Assembly: GCF_020091585.1 (NCBI RefSeq)
Contig: NZ_CP083582.1
Coordinates: forward strand, 7,140,536 to 7,204,535
Direction of reading: 5' to 3'
DNA from: Kovacikia minuta CCNUW1
GTDB taxonomy: Bacteria; Cyanobacteriota; Cyanobacteriia; Leptolyngbyales; Leptolyngbyaceae
DNA: 64,000 bases
Shown: piece after piece, positions 36,166 through 44,684 of the stretch
How positions within the stretch are numbered: the first letter of the stretch is position 1
Layout of the letters: each line of letters opens with the position of its first letter
Program-made: the position numbers and the translations under genes
Notes under the pieces: model-generated
The model's input: only the letters and a program-made list of their open reading frames with translations
The model's database searches: none
What the model was told of the DNA's origin: nothing

Positions 36166-36479
36166 TTCAAAATACCTTGCGCCTTTAATCTGGCGACAAA
36201 TGGCGATTCACCCGCTTCTAATCTAAGTTTTTCTGCACACTGAAAATCTTCCTGAATCGCTGCATCAATTTCTGATTTGTAATCCCAGTAATATGCTAGA
36301 GCAGAGTGGATCTGGCTCATACTCAAATACCGATGATTGATATGAATCTCTTCAGGAGTCCAACCATAAGCCTGTTGTGCCATCACCACTTCAATCACTT
36401 TCATGGTTGTGCCGGCAATTATGGGTCTGTTGCGATCGTCAAGTTGGATATGTTTGTACTCAGTTGCCGTAGGTGCCAT
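36162..36479 (-). CDS. DUF433 antitoxin
   Basis: 105 aa. IIAGTTMKVIEVVMAQQAYGWTPEEI and LSMSQIHSALAYYWDYKSEID match DUF433 (VapB-like HTH antitoxins): a DNA-binding domain followed by a toxin-binding tail. Precedes and overlaps the DUF5615 toxin gene. It probably represses the pair and neutralises the toxin. Confidence 0.85.
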   Translation of the reverse strand: MAPTATEYKHIQLDDRNRPIIAGTTMKVIEVVMAQQAYGWTPEEIHINHRYLSMSQIHSALAYYWDYKSEIDAAIQEDFQCAEKLRLEAGESPFVARLKAQGILK

Positions 36480-36678
36480 GATTAAATTACCTTTCCATTT
36501 ACTTGAATTTATTCCAAGCTTGTATTGCGGTTATTTATATTTCTGAATTAACTCTAAGTTTTACCTGAATCTGAAAATTTTTAACTCTCTCTTTAATTAA
36601 CACTAAACTTTTTGTTCTGCTTAAACAAAATAGCAGTCTTAGATAGGTACACTAGGTGAATTTTAAGTGCACTTTAAA

Positions 36679-38235
36679 TTAAAGCTTACATCTTTCAAGA
36701 TCATAAAAATGGCTTGCCAGTGAAGATACAACATCAGCATCAATTCCAAACCAACCTACAACAAATGGAAGATGTCCTGGGCGAGCTGTATCACTGAAGT
36801 TTACATCAGAATAACTAAACCAGGGTTCAAACAAGTCATCCTCGTCCGAAGTTCTCATCTGCCATCCAATATGGTAGAAGAATCTCCTCCATACTTCCGT
36901 TTCATTGTCTAAGTAGGGTTCTGAACCATCGGGCTTGCCACCTAGTTGTAGAAAGATTCTCTTCTGAACACTAAAGCCAAATTTGCCATCGCTATGGCTA
37001 ACCCAAAGTCGATCAATCAAACGAATCTCCGTACAAGGAAACTTACCTTCAGCATCAGCATGCAGATATTTCTCTTTGTGTTTTCTAGCAACTTCCAGTA
37101 TTAGTGAGTACGTTGCATCGTCTGCATCACGCCACTTACCTGCTGAAAGTAATTCTTCTAAGTGACTGTAATCGATTCCCAAATCAGACTTAAGTCCCTT
37201 CGTTGAAGGGAATAGTACGTCAGTGGTTTCAGTCTGAACTTTGCTACTTCTTAACTCTGCCTTTGAATAGGAATAGACTGTTGAGTTTATCTTATTACCT
37301 GTTGTTTGAGGGGCAGAATTATATAGTGGAGAGACTTGAATAGGTCGTTTATCCATTATTCGTTGGATCGCTGCTGTAGCCTTCTCTTGATTTGGTTCAG
37401 GACTTGAAAGTATCTGAATCCACAGATCTATCGCTAGGCTGAAATCTCCATTTGCTTCAGCTTCTAATGCAGCAATCTTAAGTTGCTCAATATTTACTTG
37501 TGCTGCCAAGTGTGGCAGAAAAATCTGTTTCCCTTTGCTTACTGAGTCACAACGAATATGTGGTGTTTGAAAAGGTTTTCCATATTGCCGATTCAATTGG
37601 GGTACTCGCTCTTGCAAATACCTTTCTATTTGTTCAATTGTTAAACAATTGTTGCTTGTCTGGGCATAGAAATTTTGTAAAAGGGTACAAGTAAATGATC
37701 CTTGCTGGAAAGCTTCAATTTCCCAGGAAGACTCCTCTGGTTTGCAGGAAAATAACGTAATAACCCCATTTTGGATTTCACTACCAAACCCCTTTCCTTT
37801 GTGTCCTTGATTGCGACAAGCATCTAGAATCAAAACCACATTTCCGGCTCCATAACGACTCAAACGTTCCACCACTCGATTAAGAGAGATCGCTGTATCT
37901 TCTGGATTGTAAGGATCGCCATCCGCAGGTATTAGGTAATCCCGATCAGCATAGCGGATACCATGTCCACTGAAGAAAAACCACAAATTGTCCTCAGCTT
38001 CCATTCTTGGATTTTCAAATTCTTGATGCAGGAGACGTAATAAATCGGTTCTCCAAGGATAGGTAGATTCGCCTCGAACATCAGGTGAACTATCTGAGAA
38101 TAACCAGACTTGTTCGAACTTGGCTTCATTAATAAGATAGTCCTGAATCAATTCAGCATCCCGCTTGGCGTACTTGAGCGGGTGCATGAACCTATATTGA
38201 TTAATCCCAACAACGATCGCCAAATTCTTCGCCAT
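36679..38235 (-). CDS. Caspase-family protease fused to a GUN4 domain
   Basis: 518 aa. Residues 1-240 form a caspase-like (peptidase C14, metacaspase/orthocaspase) domain with catalytic His91 in FFFSGHGIRY and Cys140 in LILDACRNQ. A linker (~245-350) contains a TPR-like helical stretch (ALEAEANGDFSLAIDLWIQI). Residues ~355-505 are a GUN4 domain (LEELLSAGKWRDADDATY, then IDRLWVSHSDGKFGFSVQKR, VWRRFFYHIGW), which in the stand-alone protein binds porphyrins. Cyanobacterial caspase-GUN4 proteins are thought to act in signalling or cell death; substrate unknown. It begins 1 bp after the Pepco-like gene, so both are one operon. Confidence 0.9.
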   Translation of the reverse strand: MAKNLAIVVGINQYRFMHPLKYAKRDAELIQDYLINEAKFEQVWLFSDSSPDVRGESTYPWRTDLLRLLHQEFENPRMEAEDNLWFFFSGHGIRYADRDYLIPADGDPYNPEDTAISLNRVVERLSRYGAGNVVLILDACRNQGHKGKGFGSEIQNGVITLFSCKPEESSWEIEAFQQGSFTCTLLQNFYAQTSNNCLTIEQIERYLQERVPQLNRQYGKPFQTPHIRCDSVSKGKQIFLPHLAAQVNIEQLKIAALEAEANGDFSLAIDLWIQILSSPEPNQEKATAAIQRIMDKRPIQVSPLYNSAPQTTGNKINSTVYSYSKAELRSSKVQTETTDVLFPSTKGLKSDLGIDYSHLEELLSAGKWRDADDATYSLILEVARKHKEKYLHADAEGKFPCTEIRLIDRLWVSHSDGKFGFSVQKRIFLQLGGKPDGSEPYLDNETEVWRRFFYHIGWQMRTSDEDDLFEPWFSYSDVNFSDTARPGHLPFVVGWFGIDADVVSSLASHFYDLERCKL

Positions 38236-38236
38236 G

Positions 38237-38611
38237 CTATTTGAATTCTGTCTTTGTGAATTTCAGCTTAATCGCTCCCTTCCCGGCAGCTTTTCCTCCT
38301 GCCACTAGTTTAACCTCACCTTCGGCGCTAATTTCTACCGAAAGTTCTGCCTCCGTAAGTTGCATTCCAGACTTTGCACCTTTTGTACTTGCCTGCTGTT
38401 CTGTCTGTGCCTGTTGTTCTGCCTGAGCAAACAACCGACTCATCACTTGCAAGAAAGCCGCCATTTTCTTCTCTAGTTCAGCCGCATTCAGCTTGACCTC
38501 CTTAATGGCAGCTACCCGCTTCTGCATTTCCTCTCCCCAACCTCGCTGTCCTTCAACGGGATTAGGTGTCGTATTATCCTCCGTCACAACCCAAATGAAT
38601 TCTTCCTGCAT
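38237..38611 (-). CDS. Pepco-like small protein, partner of the caspase
   Basis: 124 aa. Begins EEFIWVVTEDNTTP, has a helical middle and Gln-rich linker, and ends LSVEISAEGEVKLVAGGKA.GKGAIKLKF. This layout resembles the small 'peptidase co-occurring' (Pepco) family that accompanies proteases in predicted prokaryotic conflict systems; the terminal GKGAI(K/T)LKF strand is the clearest point. The tight spacing with the caspase gene suggests the two products work together, for example as adaptor and effector. Family name from memory; moderate certainty. Confidence 0.65.
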   Translation of the reverse strand: MQEEFIWVVTEDNTTPNPVEGQRGWGEEMQKRVAAIKEVKLNAAELEKKMAAFLQVMSRLFAQAEQQAQTEQQASTKGAKSGMQLTEAELSVEISAEGEVKLVAGGKAAGKGAIKLKFTKTEFK

Positions 38612-38866
38612 TGCTTTTCAGAACTCCAGGTACAATCACTTCGCTATTTATTTAGGTTCAGTGTAGCTGTTGCAATAAAGCCATGTAGTATATCAGATTA
38701 GGGAGGAGTCGGATACATTAGTACTGGATGGTGATTGAATATCAAACCATTTGCCTTAACTCATAACCTACTAATAGCGTTAGTTCTTAAATAGGACTCT
38801 AAATATAGTGTTCACGGTGGTCGTGATCGAGTACCCTGGTCTCAGCCGTTGTGTGGTTTGAGCGTT

Positions 38867-41462
38867 ATGTCCTTCGTTGGTTTGCACATTCATAGTGATT
38901 ACAGCTTGCTTGATGGTGCCAGTCAGTTGCCAGAGCTGGATCGATCGCGCCGTTGAGCTTAATATGCCTGCGATCGCCCTCACCGATCACGGGGTCATGT
39001 ATGGGGCGATCGAGCTACTGAAGGTGTGCCGCAACAAGGGAGGCATCAAGCCCATCATCGGCAACGAAATGTACATCATGAATGGCGACGTTACCAAGCA
39101 GGAACGCCGTCCCAAGTATCACCAGGTCGTTCTGGCAAAAAATACCCTGGGCTACAAAAATTTAGTCAAGTTAACGACTATTTCTCACCTGAAGGGTTTT
39201 CAGGGAAAGGGGATTTTTGCCCGTCCCTGTATCAACAAAGATCTGTTAGAGCAGTACCATGAAGGGCTAATCGTAACCAGTGCCTGTTTGGGTGGAGAGG
39301 TACCCCAGGCAATCTTGCAGGGCAGACCAGAGATTGCCCGGCGGGTTGCCCAATGGTACAAAGACCTGTTTGGCGAGGACTACTACCTGGAAATTCAGGA
39401 TCATGGCTCCCTGGAAGACCGGATTGTCAATGTTGAACTCGTCAAAATTGCGCGGGAATTAGATATCAAAATTATTGCGACCAACGATTCCCACTACATC
39501 TCTTGCTATGACGTCGAAGCCCACGATGCCCTGCTTTGCATCCAGACGGGCAAGCTGATTACAGAAGACAAACGCCTGCGCTACAGCGGCACAGAATATC
39601 TGAAGTCTGCCGACGAGATGCGATCGCTATTCCGCGACCACTTAACCGATGACGTGATTGAGTCAGCGATCACCACGACCCTGGAGGTTGCCGAAAAAAT
39701 TGAATCCTACGAGATCCTGGGGGAACCCCGCATCCCCGACTATCCCATTCCCGATGGGTACACCGCCGCTACCTATTTAGAAAAAGTTGCCTGGGATGGG
39801 CTGCTCCAGCGGCATCACTGCCAGTCCCATTCAGAAATTAAACCAGAGTATTGCGATCGCCTGGACTACGAACTCAAGATGATGCAGCAGATGGGGTTTG
39901 CCACCTACTTCCTGGTCGTGTGGGACTTCATCAAATTTGCCAGGGATAATGGCATCCCGGTTGGTCCTGGAAGGGGTTCCGCCGCAGGTTCCCTGGTTGC
40001 CTATGCGATGGGGATTACCAACATCGATCCGGTGCATCATGGCTTGCTGTTCGAGCGCTTCCTGAATCCCGAACGTAAGTCCATGCCCGATATTGACACC
40101 GACTTTTGCATCGATCGTCGGGATGAAGTGATTCAATATGTGATGGAAAAGTATGGTGGCGATCGGGTAGCGCAAATCATCACCTACAACCGCATGGCTC
40201 CTAAAGCGGCGCTAAAAGATGTGGCACGGGTGCTGGATATTTCCTACGGGGAGTCCGATCGGATGGCAAAAATGATTCCAGTCCTGCGGGGCAAACCCAC
40301 TCCGCTCAAGGTGATGATTTCCGACGAAACTCCAGCACCAGAATTCAAAGAGAAGTATGATGCCGATCCGAAAGTGCGCCACTGGGTTGATATGGCAATC
40401 CGGATTGAAGGCACCAACAAAAGTGTCGGCATGCATGCTGCTGGGATTGTCATCTCTGCCCAACCCCTGGATGAAATTGTGCCACTGCAAGCCAATACCA
40501 AGGATGGCGATGGGGCAGTTGTGACCCAGTACTCCATGGAAGATATCGAATCGATGGGTCTATTAAAGATGGACTTTCTGGGGCTGAAAAACCTGACCAT
40601 GCTCCAGAAAACCGTCGAACTGATTGAGCAAACCCACCAGACCCGGATTAATCTCGATACGTTGCCCCTGGACGATCCAAAAACCTACAAACTTCTGGCA
40701 AGGGGCGAACTGGAAGGAATCTTTCAACTTGAATCGTCGGGGATGCGCCAGATTGTGCGCGACTTGAAGCCCTCCAGTTTGGAAGACATTTCCTCGGTGC
40801 TGGCGCTTTACCGTCCTGGCCCCCTCGATGCCGGGCTGATTCCCAAGTTCATCAACCGCAAGCACGGTCGAGAAAAGATTGATTATGCCCACCAAATCCT
40901 GGAACCGATTCTGGATGAAACCTACGGCATCATGGTCTATCAGGAACAGATCATGAAAATTGCCCAGGATATGGCGGGCTACTCCCTGGGGCAGGCAGAT
41001 CTGTTGCGGCGGGCAATGGGCAAAAAGAAAAAGTCCGAGATGGAAAAGCACCAGGAATTGTTTGTAACTGGTGCGGCAAAGAACGGTGTGAAGCCGAAAG
41101 TTGCGGAAGAACTGTTCAATCAAATGGTGTTGTTTGCGGAATATTGTCTTAGCTATGACACCCCGATTCAAACGATCGAGTACGGGTCGATCGAGATCGG
41201 CGAAATTGTCGAAAAGCAGCTCCAATGCACTGTTTATGGCGTTACACCTACGGGGTATCTGTATACCCAACCGATTGTGCAATGGCACGATCGGGGACAG
41301 CAAGAACTGTTTGAATACACCTTGGAAGATGGTTGCACCATCCGCGCCACCAGAGATCACAAATTCATGACCACCAACGGTCAAATGCTGCCGATTGATA
41401 CGATTTACGCCAAAGGCTTAGAACTCCAACAGGTGAAGGTTCCAGTTCTGGCTCAAGCCTAA
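38867..41462 (+). CDS. dnaE: DNA polymerase III alpha subunit, N-half with split intein; frame broken near codon 25
   Basis: The catalytic subunit of the replicative polymerase, here the N-terminal half of a split gene. ATG 38867 gives [20 protein letters not shown] (PHP domain start); the frame then hits TGA at 38954. The rest ([17 protein letters not shown] onward) lies one frame over and is open to TAA 41460-41462. Dropping one base at 38939-38942 (CTGGATCGAT to CTGGTCGAT) restores LVDRAVEL, as expected for the family, and gives 864 aa. PHP, palm ([20 protein letters not shown]) and GRGSAAGS motifs are intact. The C-terminal 105 residues are an N-intein. Because dnaE is essential, a sequencing/assembly insertion is the likeliest cause; a recoding site is less likely. 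Confidence 0.93.
41145..41459 (+). other. DnaE split intein, N-terminal half (Int-N)
   Basis: 105 residues from Cys1 (TGT 41145) after extein ...LFAEY. Block A is [14 protein letters not shown]; block B is [13 protein letters not shown] with the TxxH motif. Aligning by position with the well-known cyanobacterial DnaE inteins, Met75 and Met81, tied in the literature to very fast splicing, are present, and Arg70 replaces Lys. The other half (Int-C plus the polymerase C-half) must be elsewhere in the genome; the two halves join the polymerase after translation. Confidence 0.95.
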
Positions 41463-41483
41463 ATTGAATGCGTTTGCAAAATT

Positions 41484-41576
41484 GAAGTATTTCGAGAAAC
41501 CGGGCTTCTGGTGAGGATATTCAACGCAACTTGGGCATCTTACAGAAGAAACCCGGTTTCTGTATTGGCGTTCCAG
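41484..41576. repeat. Decayed 106-bp inverted-repeat element, copy 3
   Basis: Matches the 14521 family from AGTATTTCGAGAAACCGGG through GAAACCCGGTTTCTGT, with several substitutions (GGCTTCTGG, CAACGCAACTTGGGC) and without the outer CTAG ends. It lies just after dnaE and supplies the start of an over-long reading frame into the next gene. Confidence 0.75.
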
Positions 41577-41662
41577 GAGTAGAGAGGTTACAGACCACAG
41601 GCATTTTTATAGCTCTGTGCTTGATCGCTGCTGCCACTTACAACTCCCCCCATTGCATCCGT

Positions 41663-42556
41663 ATGAACTCTGAACAACAACCCCACCGTCAAGATCTCGT
41701 TTTAGGAGGTGAGCAACCTCCGCCGACTGCGGGTGCAGTGCTGGGAGGCATTGCCGGACTGAATCAGCGGTTTGAGCAAGGTGATGTGACCCAAAAACTG
41801 GCAACGCTGGTACAAGCCGCAAAGCATAACGATGGTTTAAATTTGCTGTATCGAGCGCTAGAGCATGAAGATTTGCTCATTCGTGCAGAAGCCTACGTGC
41901 AGCTAAAGGCGATCGCCTCCGCATCTTTTGTTCCAGCCTCGTTCGTTTCATCCCCTACTTTAAATCGTGGAATTCCGCTGAGAGTGAGCGATCGTATTTA
42001 CGCTGTGTATCGATCGTCTGTTTACTATGGAGATTATTTGTATTATATCAATGCTGAAATTGATGAGTGGTATCACAAAGACTACCCGTTCTATCACACC
42101 AGAAACACTGCTGGAGACAAATTTATATACGTCTCTGAGACAACTCAAACCAGATATGAAGCACCCAGTCTGATTGCCTACTTGTTTGACCGAAAAGCAG
42201 CGGACGCTAGAGCCAAAACAGTTTATCTGGAAGGGTTCGGGCAATTCAATTGTAATATCTGTGAGATTTGTCCAGATGATGAGTCAGAAGAGTCTGATCT
42301 GAACGATGAGCCGGAAGAATTCGATCTGAATGCTTGGGTAGCCACGAATGAGATTTTTGTTGAAGATGTATTGAAGGATTGGGAAGACTCAGACTGGACG
42401 TATCAAGCTCGTGTACTCATTAGTCTCCACAATCAGAAACGCTTTGATTTGTTGTGTGAAATTTGGCAACCATTGCGTTATCATCCCCTTGCCTTTGTTC
42501 ATGAATATGTCATCGATCGCCCCTGCTACCTACGCTTGGCAGCCCTTGAATCCTAG
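41663..42556 (+). CDS. Array paralog 1 (LGG..PPP / FVHEY family)
   Basis: 297 aa from ATG 41663; the frame is open further up (to 41531) but that part is decayed repeat DNA. Family features: N-terminal LVLGGEQPPPTAGAVLGGIA, a helical HEAT-like unit (LLYRALEHEDLLIRAEAYVQ), the GIPLRVSDRIYAVYRSSVYY block, a divergent acidic middle (DDESEESDLNDEPEEFDLN), and the C-terminal block PLAFVHEYVIDRPCYLRL. Function is unknown to me. Members of this kind occur in other cyanobacteria, sometimes in tandem or fused to repeat domains (general recollection). First of five tandem copies, all on the same strand. Confidence 0.7.
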   Translation: MNSEQQPHRQDLVLGGEQPPPTAGAVLGGIAGLNQRFEQGDVTQKLATLVQAAKHNDGLNLLYRALEHEDLLIRAEAYVQLKAIASASFVPASFVSSPTLNRGIPLRVSDRIYAVYRSSVYYGDYLYYINAEIDEWYHKDYPFYHTRNTAGDKFIYVSETTQTRYEAPSLIAYLFDRKAADARAKTVYLEGFGQFNCNICEICPDDESEESDLNDEPEEFDLNAWVATNEIFVEDVLKDWEDSDWTYQARVLISLHNQKRFDLLCEIWQPLRYHPLAFVHEYVIDRPCYLRLAALES

Positions 42557-42559
42557 TTC

Positions 42560-42676
42560 ATGGCTCACGACTCTCAGCCCCAGCAAAATGATCTGGTTTT
42601 GGGTGGAAGTTCCCCCTTGCCCAGTAGCTACGGTGTACACACAAGTCGATCGCTGATTCGTTTTCCGAAAACCTGA
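42560..42676 (+). pseudogene. 5' fragment of array paralog 2, cut by a MITE
   Basis: ATG 42560, 3 bp after the previous stop, starts a frame MAHDSQPQQNDLVLGGSSPL.. like the N-termini of the other array members. After 22 codons it enters the MITE and stops at TGA 42674. The remainder of the gene continues after the MITE in another frame, so this is the cut-off N-terminus. Confidence 0.8.
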
Positions 42677-42816
42677 TCCTCCACAACCTTGATTTCTCGT
42701 TGCCGGTTCTCAATAAGCCGAGATTATTGAGATTTCAGCCAATTTCCAAAGTTGAGGCAGAGCAAGGGTTTCAGGACTTGTGTTCACAGATTTCCGACTT
42801 GTGTGTACACGGTAGC
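42627..42816. mobile_element. 190-bp MITE, copy 2, inserted in array paralog 2
   Basis: Ends GCTACGGTGTACACACAAGT.. and the complementary ..TTGTGTGTACACGGTAGC. Flanked by a 10-bp direct repeat TTGCCCAGTA (42617-42626 and 42817-42826), the target-site duplication. Removing MITE plus one repeat copy (200 bp) restores a continuous frame LPSSGAILGG through the site. Identical by eye to copy 1 at 31958-32147. No transposase, so moved in trans by an unidentified element. Confidence 0.92.
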
Positions 42817-43701
42817 TTGCCCAGTAGTGGGGCAATTTTGGGCGGTATGCAAGGATTGCGCCAGCGACTAGACGTTGCTTCACCTGACCAGAAAGTAGAG
42901 TTACTTCCGCAATGTCCCAACTATCGTGAGGCTGGGATTGATCTGTTAGTGGAAGCTGTGAATGATACAGAATTGATTGTTCGGGCAAAAGCTTGTCAAT
43001 TGCTGCAAGGAATCAATTCTCCAAAAGCACAACAGGCGATCGTCAATGGGTTATTGCTGAATCCGGGCGATCGAGTTTTTAATGTTTGTGAGTCTGTCAT
43101 TGGCTATAACGATTGGTGTTACGACCTTTTACAGACATACGAAGACATTGAAGATTATGGCTATCGACTAACGTTAATTTCTCAACATATTCAGCGCTCA
43201 AGTGCTGAGATGGCTGCTCGATCGCATCATCAGTGGCGATCGATTCAGGAAGATGAATGCTATTACTTGCCCCGTATTGGTTGGGATGAACCGAATAGCA
43301 TCAGAAATAACTTTGATTTAGTGAATTGGTGCAAAACTCATCAGGTTTTGATTCGCTTACCAGGAGAAAGCCGAATTGATTTTGAGCAACGGTTGAATAG
43401 AATTGGTTACTCCATTTATCAAACGCATCGGTTAGTTGAAGAACACAGGCTCATTTCGCAGGAGTTAGCCAGAGAAGAGTTTGAGGAAGGAGAACCTACT
43501 GCCCACCGTTTGGGTATCCAGAAGCCCTGGAATTTAAAACTTCGGGGGACATTAGAAGATCGGGCAATTAAATTATTGCAAGCTGGGCAGCAATACGAAT
43601 TGTTGGGGCAACTTTGGCTGGAAGCAGCGGGTCGGCTTGCCTTTGTCCATGAAGAGACTGTGACCGAGCCGACTTATGTTAAAGTGGTAGAAAATTTATA
43701 G
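42700..43701 (+). CDS. Array paralog 2, body, now opening inside the MITE
   Basis: An open frame begins at a TTG inside the MITE (42700); its first 39 residues (PVLNKPRLLRFQPI...) are MITE-encoded and the identical peptide can be read from copy 1. From SLPSSGAILGGMQGLRQRL it follows the array family: HEAT-like unit, GLLLNPGDRVFNVCESVIGYND, a longer middle, and the LAFVHEETVTEPTYVKV end. Without the original start codon, the native 5' end is lost; whether the TTG start is used, giving a MITE-fused protein, is unknown. No clear ribosome-binding site precedes it. Confidence 0.65.
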   Translation: MPVLNKPRLLRFQPISKVEAEQGFQDLCSQISDLCVHGSLPSSGAILGGMQGLRQRLDVASPDQKVELLPQCPNYREAGIDLLVEAVNDTELIVRAKACQLLQGINSPKAQQAIVNGLLLNPGDRVFNVCESVIGYNDWCYDLLQTYEDIEDYGYRLTLISQHIQRSSAEMAARSHHQWRSIQEDECYYLPRIGWDEPNSIRNNFDLVNWCKTHQVLIRLPGESRIDFEQRLNRIGYSIYQTHRLVEEHRLISQELAREEFEEGEPTAHRLGIQKPWNLKLRGTLEDRAIKLLQAGQQYELLGQLWLEAAGRLAFVHEETVTEPTYVKVVENL

Positions 43702-43713
43702 TACCATTGTATT

Positions 43714-44670
43714 ATGAATGCAAATCTTCATCCTGAAAGTACCGATGCGGTTATCGGTGGTCAAGTTCCGCCTCCTACCACCAGTGTGATTTTGGGTGGC
43801 ATGGCAGGACTGCACCAGCGTTTTGCATCTGGCAATTCTAACCAGCGGGTAGAGGTGCTTGCAGATGCGCTCAACTATGGCAGAGCGGGAGTCGATTTTC
43901 TGTTGGATGCGCTAGAGGATGCGGTTCTAGACGTTAGGGTGGCTGCGTACCAGTATTTGCAACAGGTGGTTTCTGAGCGAACCAGGCAGAAAACGGCTGA
44001 AGGAGTGCCGCAATGGTGGCAACAGTTTGAATCCACGCTGATTCCTGAGCGAGTGCAACGGACGATCGCCAAAGGAATTCCCCTCAAGCAGGGCGATCGA
44101 CTGTACAGGGTATATATTTCGGCGATCGACTACGACGATAACTATTACACCCTCTTAGATTCCGTACAGGCATATGAAGCTCACGATTTTTGCTATGACG
44201 GAGAACTGATTCATCCGGTAGAACGCTATCTTTTTCGAGAGCAAGCCGAACACGTCGCCCAAGACTTGCATCGAACGATTCTATCAAACGGCAATTTTGC
44301 TGAATTCAATCAGCGGCATCAACTTAAACTCAAACCCTCAGATTACTTCCTGTTCAAAATGGCAGAAGACTTATGTAATTTTTACCGCAACTACAGCCAA
44401 CCCATTCTCAATTGGTGTACAGCCCACGGCATTGATGTAGACCTCAGTGACTATCTTAACGAAGAAATCCCCGATGACGATGATCAGGGCGAATACTGGT
44501 GGGAAGCACAGGAGGCGGTTTTGCAGCAACTTCAAAGCCAGGGAAACTACCCACTTTTAGAGGAATTCTGCAATTTAATTGGCATGGGCAGATTTACCTT
44601 TGTGCATGAAGAAATCGTCGATCGCGATGGCTACTTCCCCGTCACGGGAACCCTTACCTCAAGAGCGTGA
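43714..44670 (+). CDS. Array paralog 3 (LGG..PPP / FVHEE family)
   Basis: 318 aa. N-terminal AVIGGQVPPPTTSVILGGMA, HEAT-like segment VDFLLDALEDAVLDVRVAAY, GIPLKQGDRLYRVYISAIDYDD, an acidic middle (LNEEIPDDDDQGEYWWE) and C-terminal FTFVHEEIVDRDGYFPV. Starts 12 bp after paralog 2 and ends 14 bp before paralog 4, so a polycistronic message is likely. Function unknown; the conserved ends and variable middle suggest a common scaffold with a diversifying recognition part. Confidence 0.75.
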   Translation: MNANLHPESTDAVIGGQVPPPTTSVILGGMAGLHQRFASGNSNQRVEVLADALNYGRAGVDFLLDALEDAVLDVRVAAYQYLQQVVSERTRQKTAEGVPQWWQQFESTLIPERVQRTIAKGIPLKQGDRLYRVYISAIDYDDNYYTLLDSVQAYEAHDFCYDGELIHPVERYLFREQAEHVAQDLHRTILSNGNFAEFNQRHQLKLKPSDYFLFKMAEDLCNFYRNYSQPILNWCTAHGIDVDLSDYLNEEIPDDDDQGEYWWEAQEAVLQQLQSQGNYPLLEEFCNLIGMGRFTFVHEEIVDRDGYFPVTGTLTSRA

Positions 44671-44684
44671 GTGGGTGAAATTAG

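Noticed and set aside
38877-38942. ORF start for dnaE at 38877 with residues [17 protein letters not shown]
   Set aside because: This is the wrong-frame reading of the conserved [14 protein letters not shown] segment; the true start is 38867 in another frame.
41531-41662. Extended N-terminus (44 residues) of array paralog 1
   Set aside because: This part is encoded by a decayed interspersed repeat and is absent from all other paralogs, whose homology starts at the Met of 41663.
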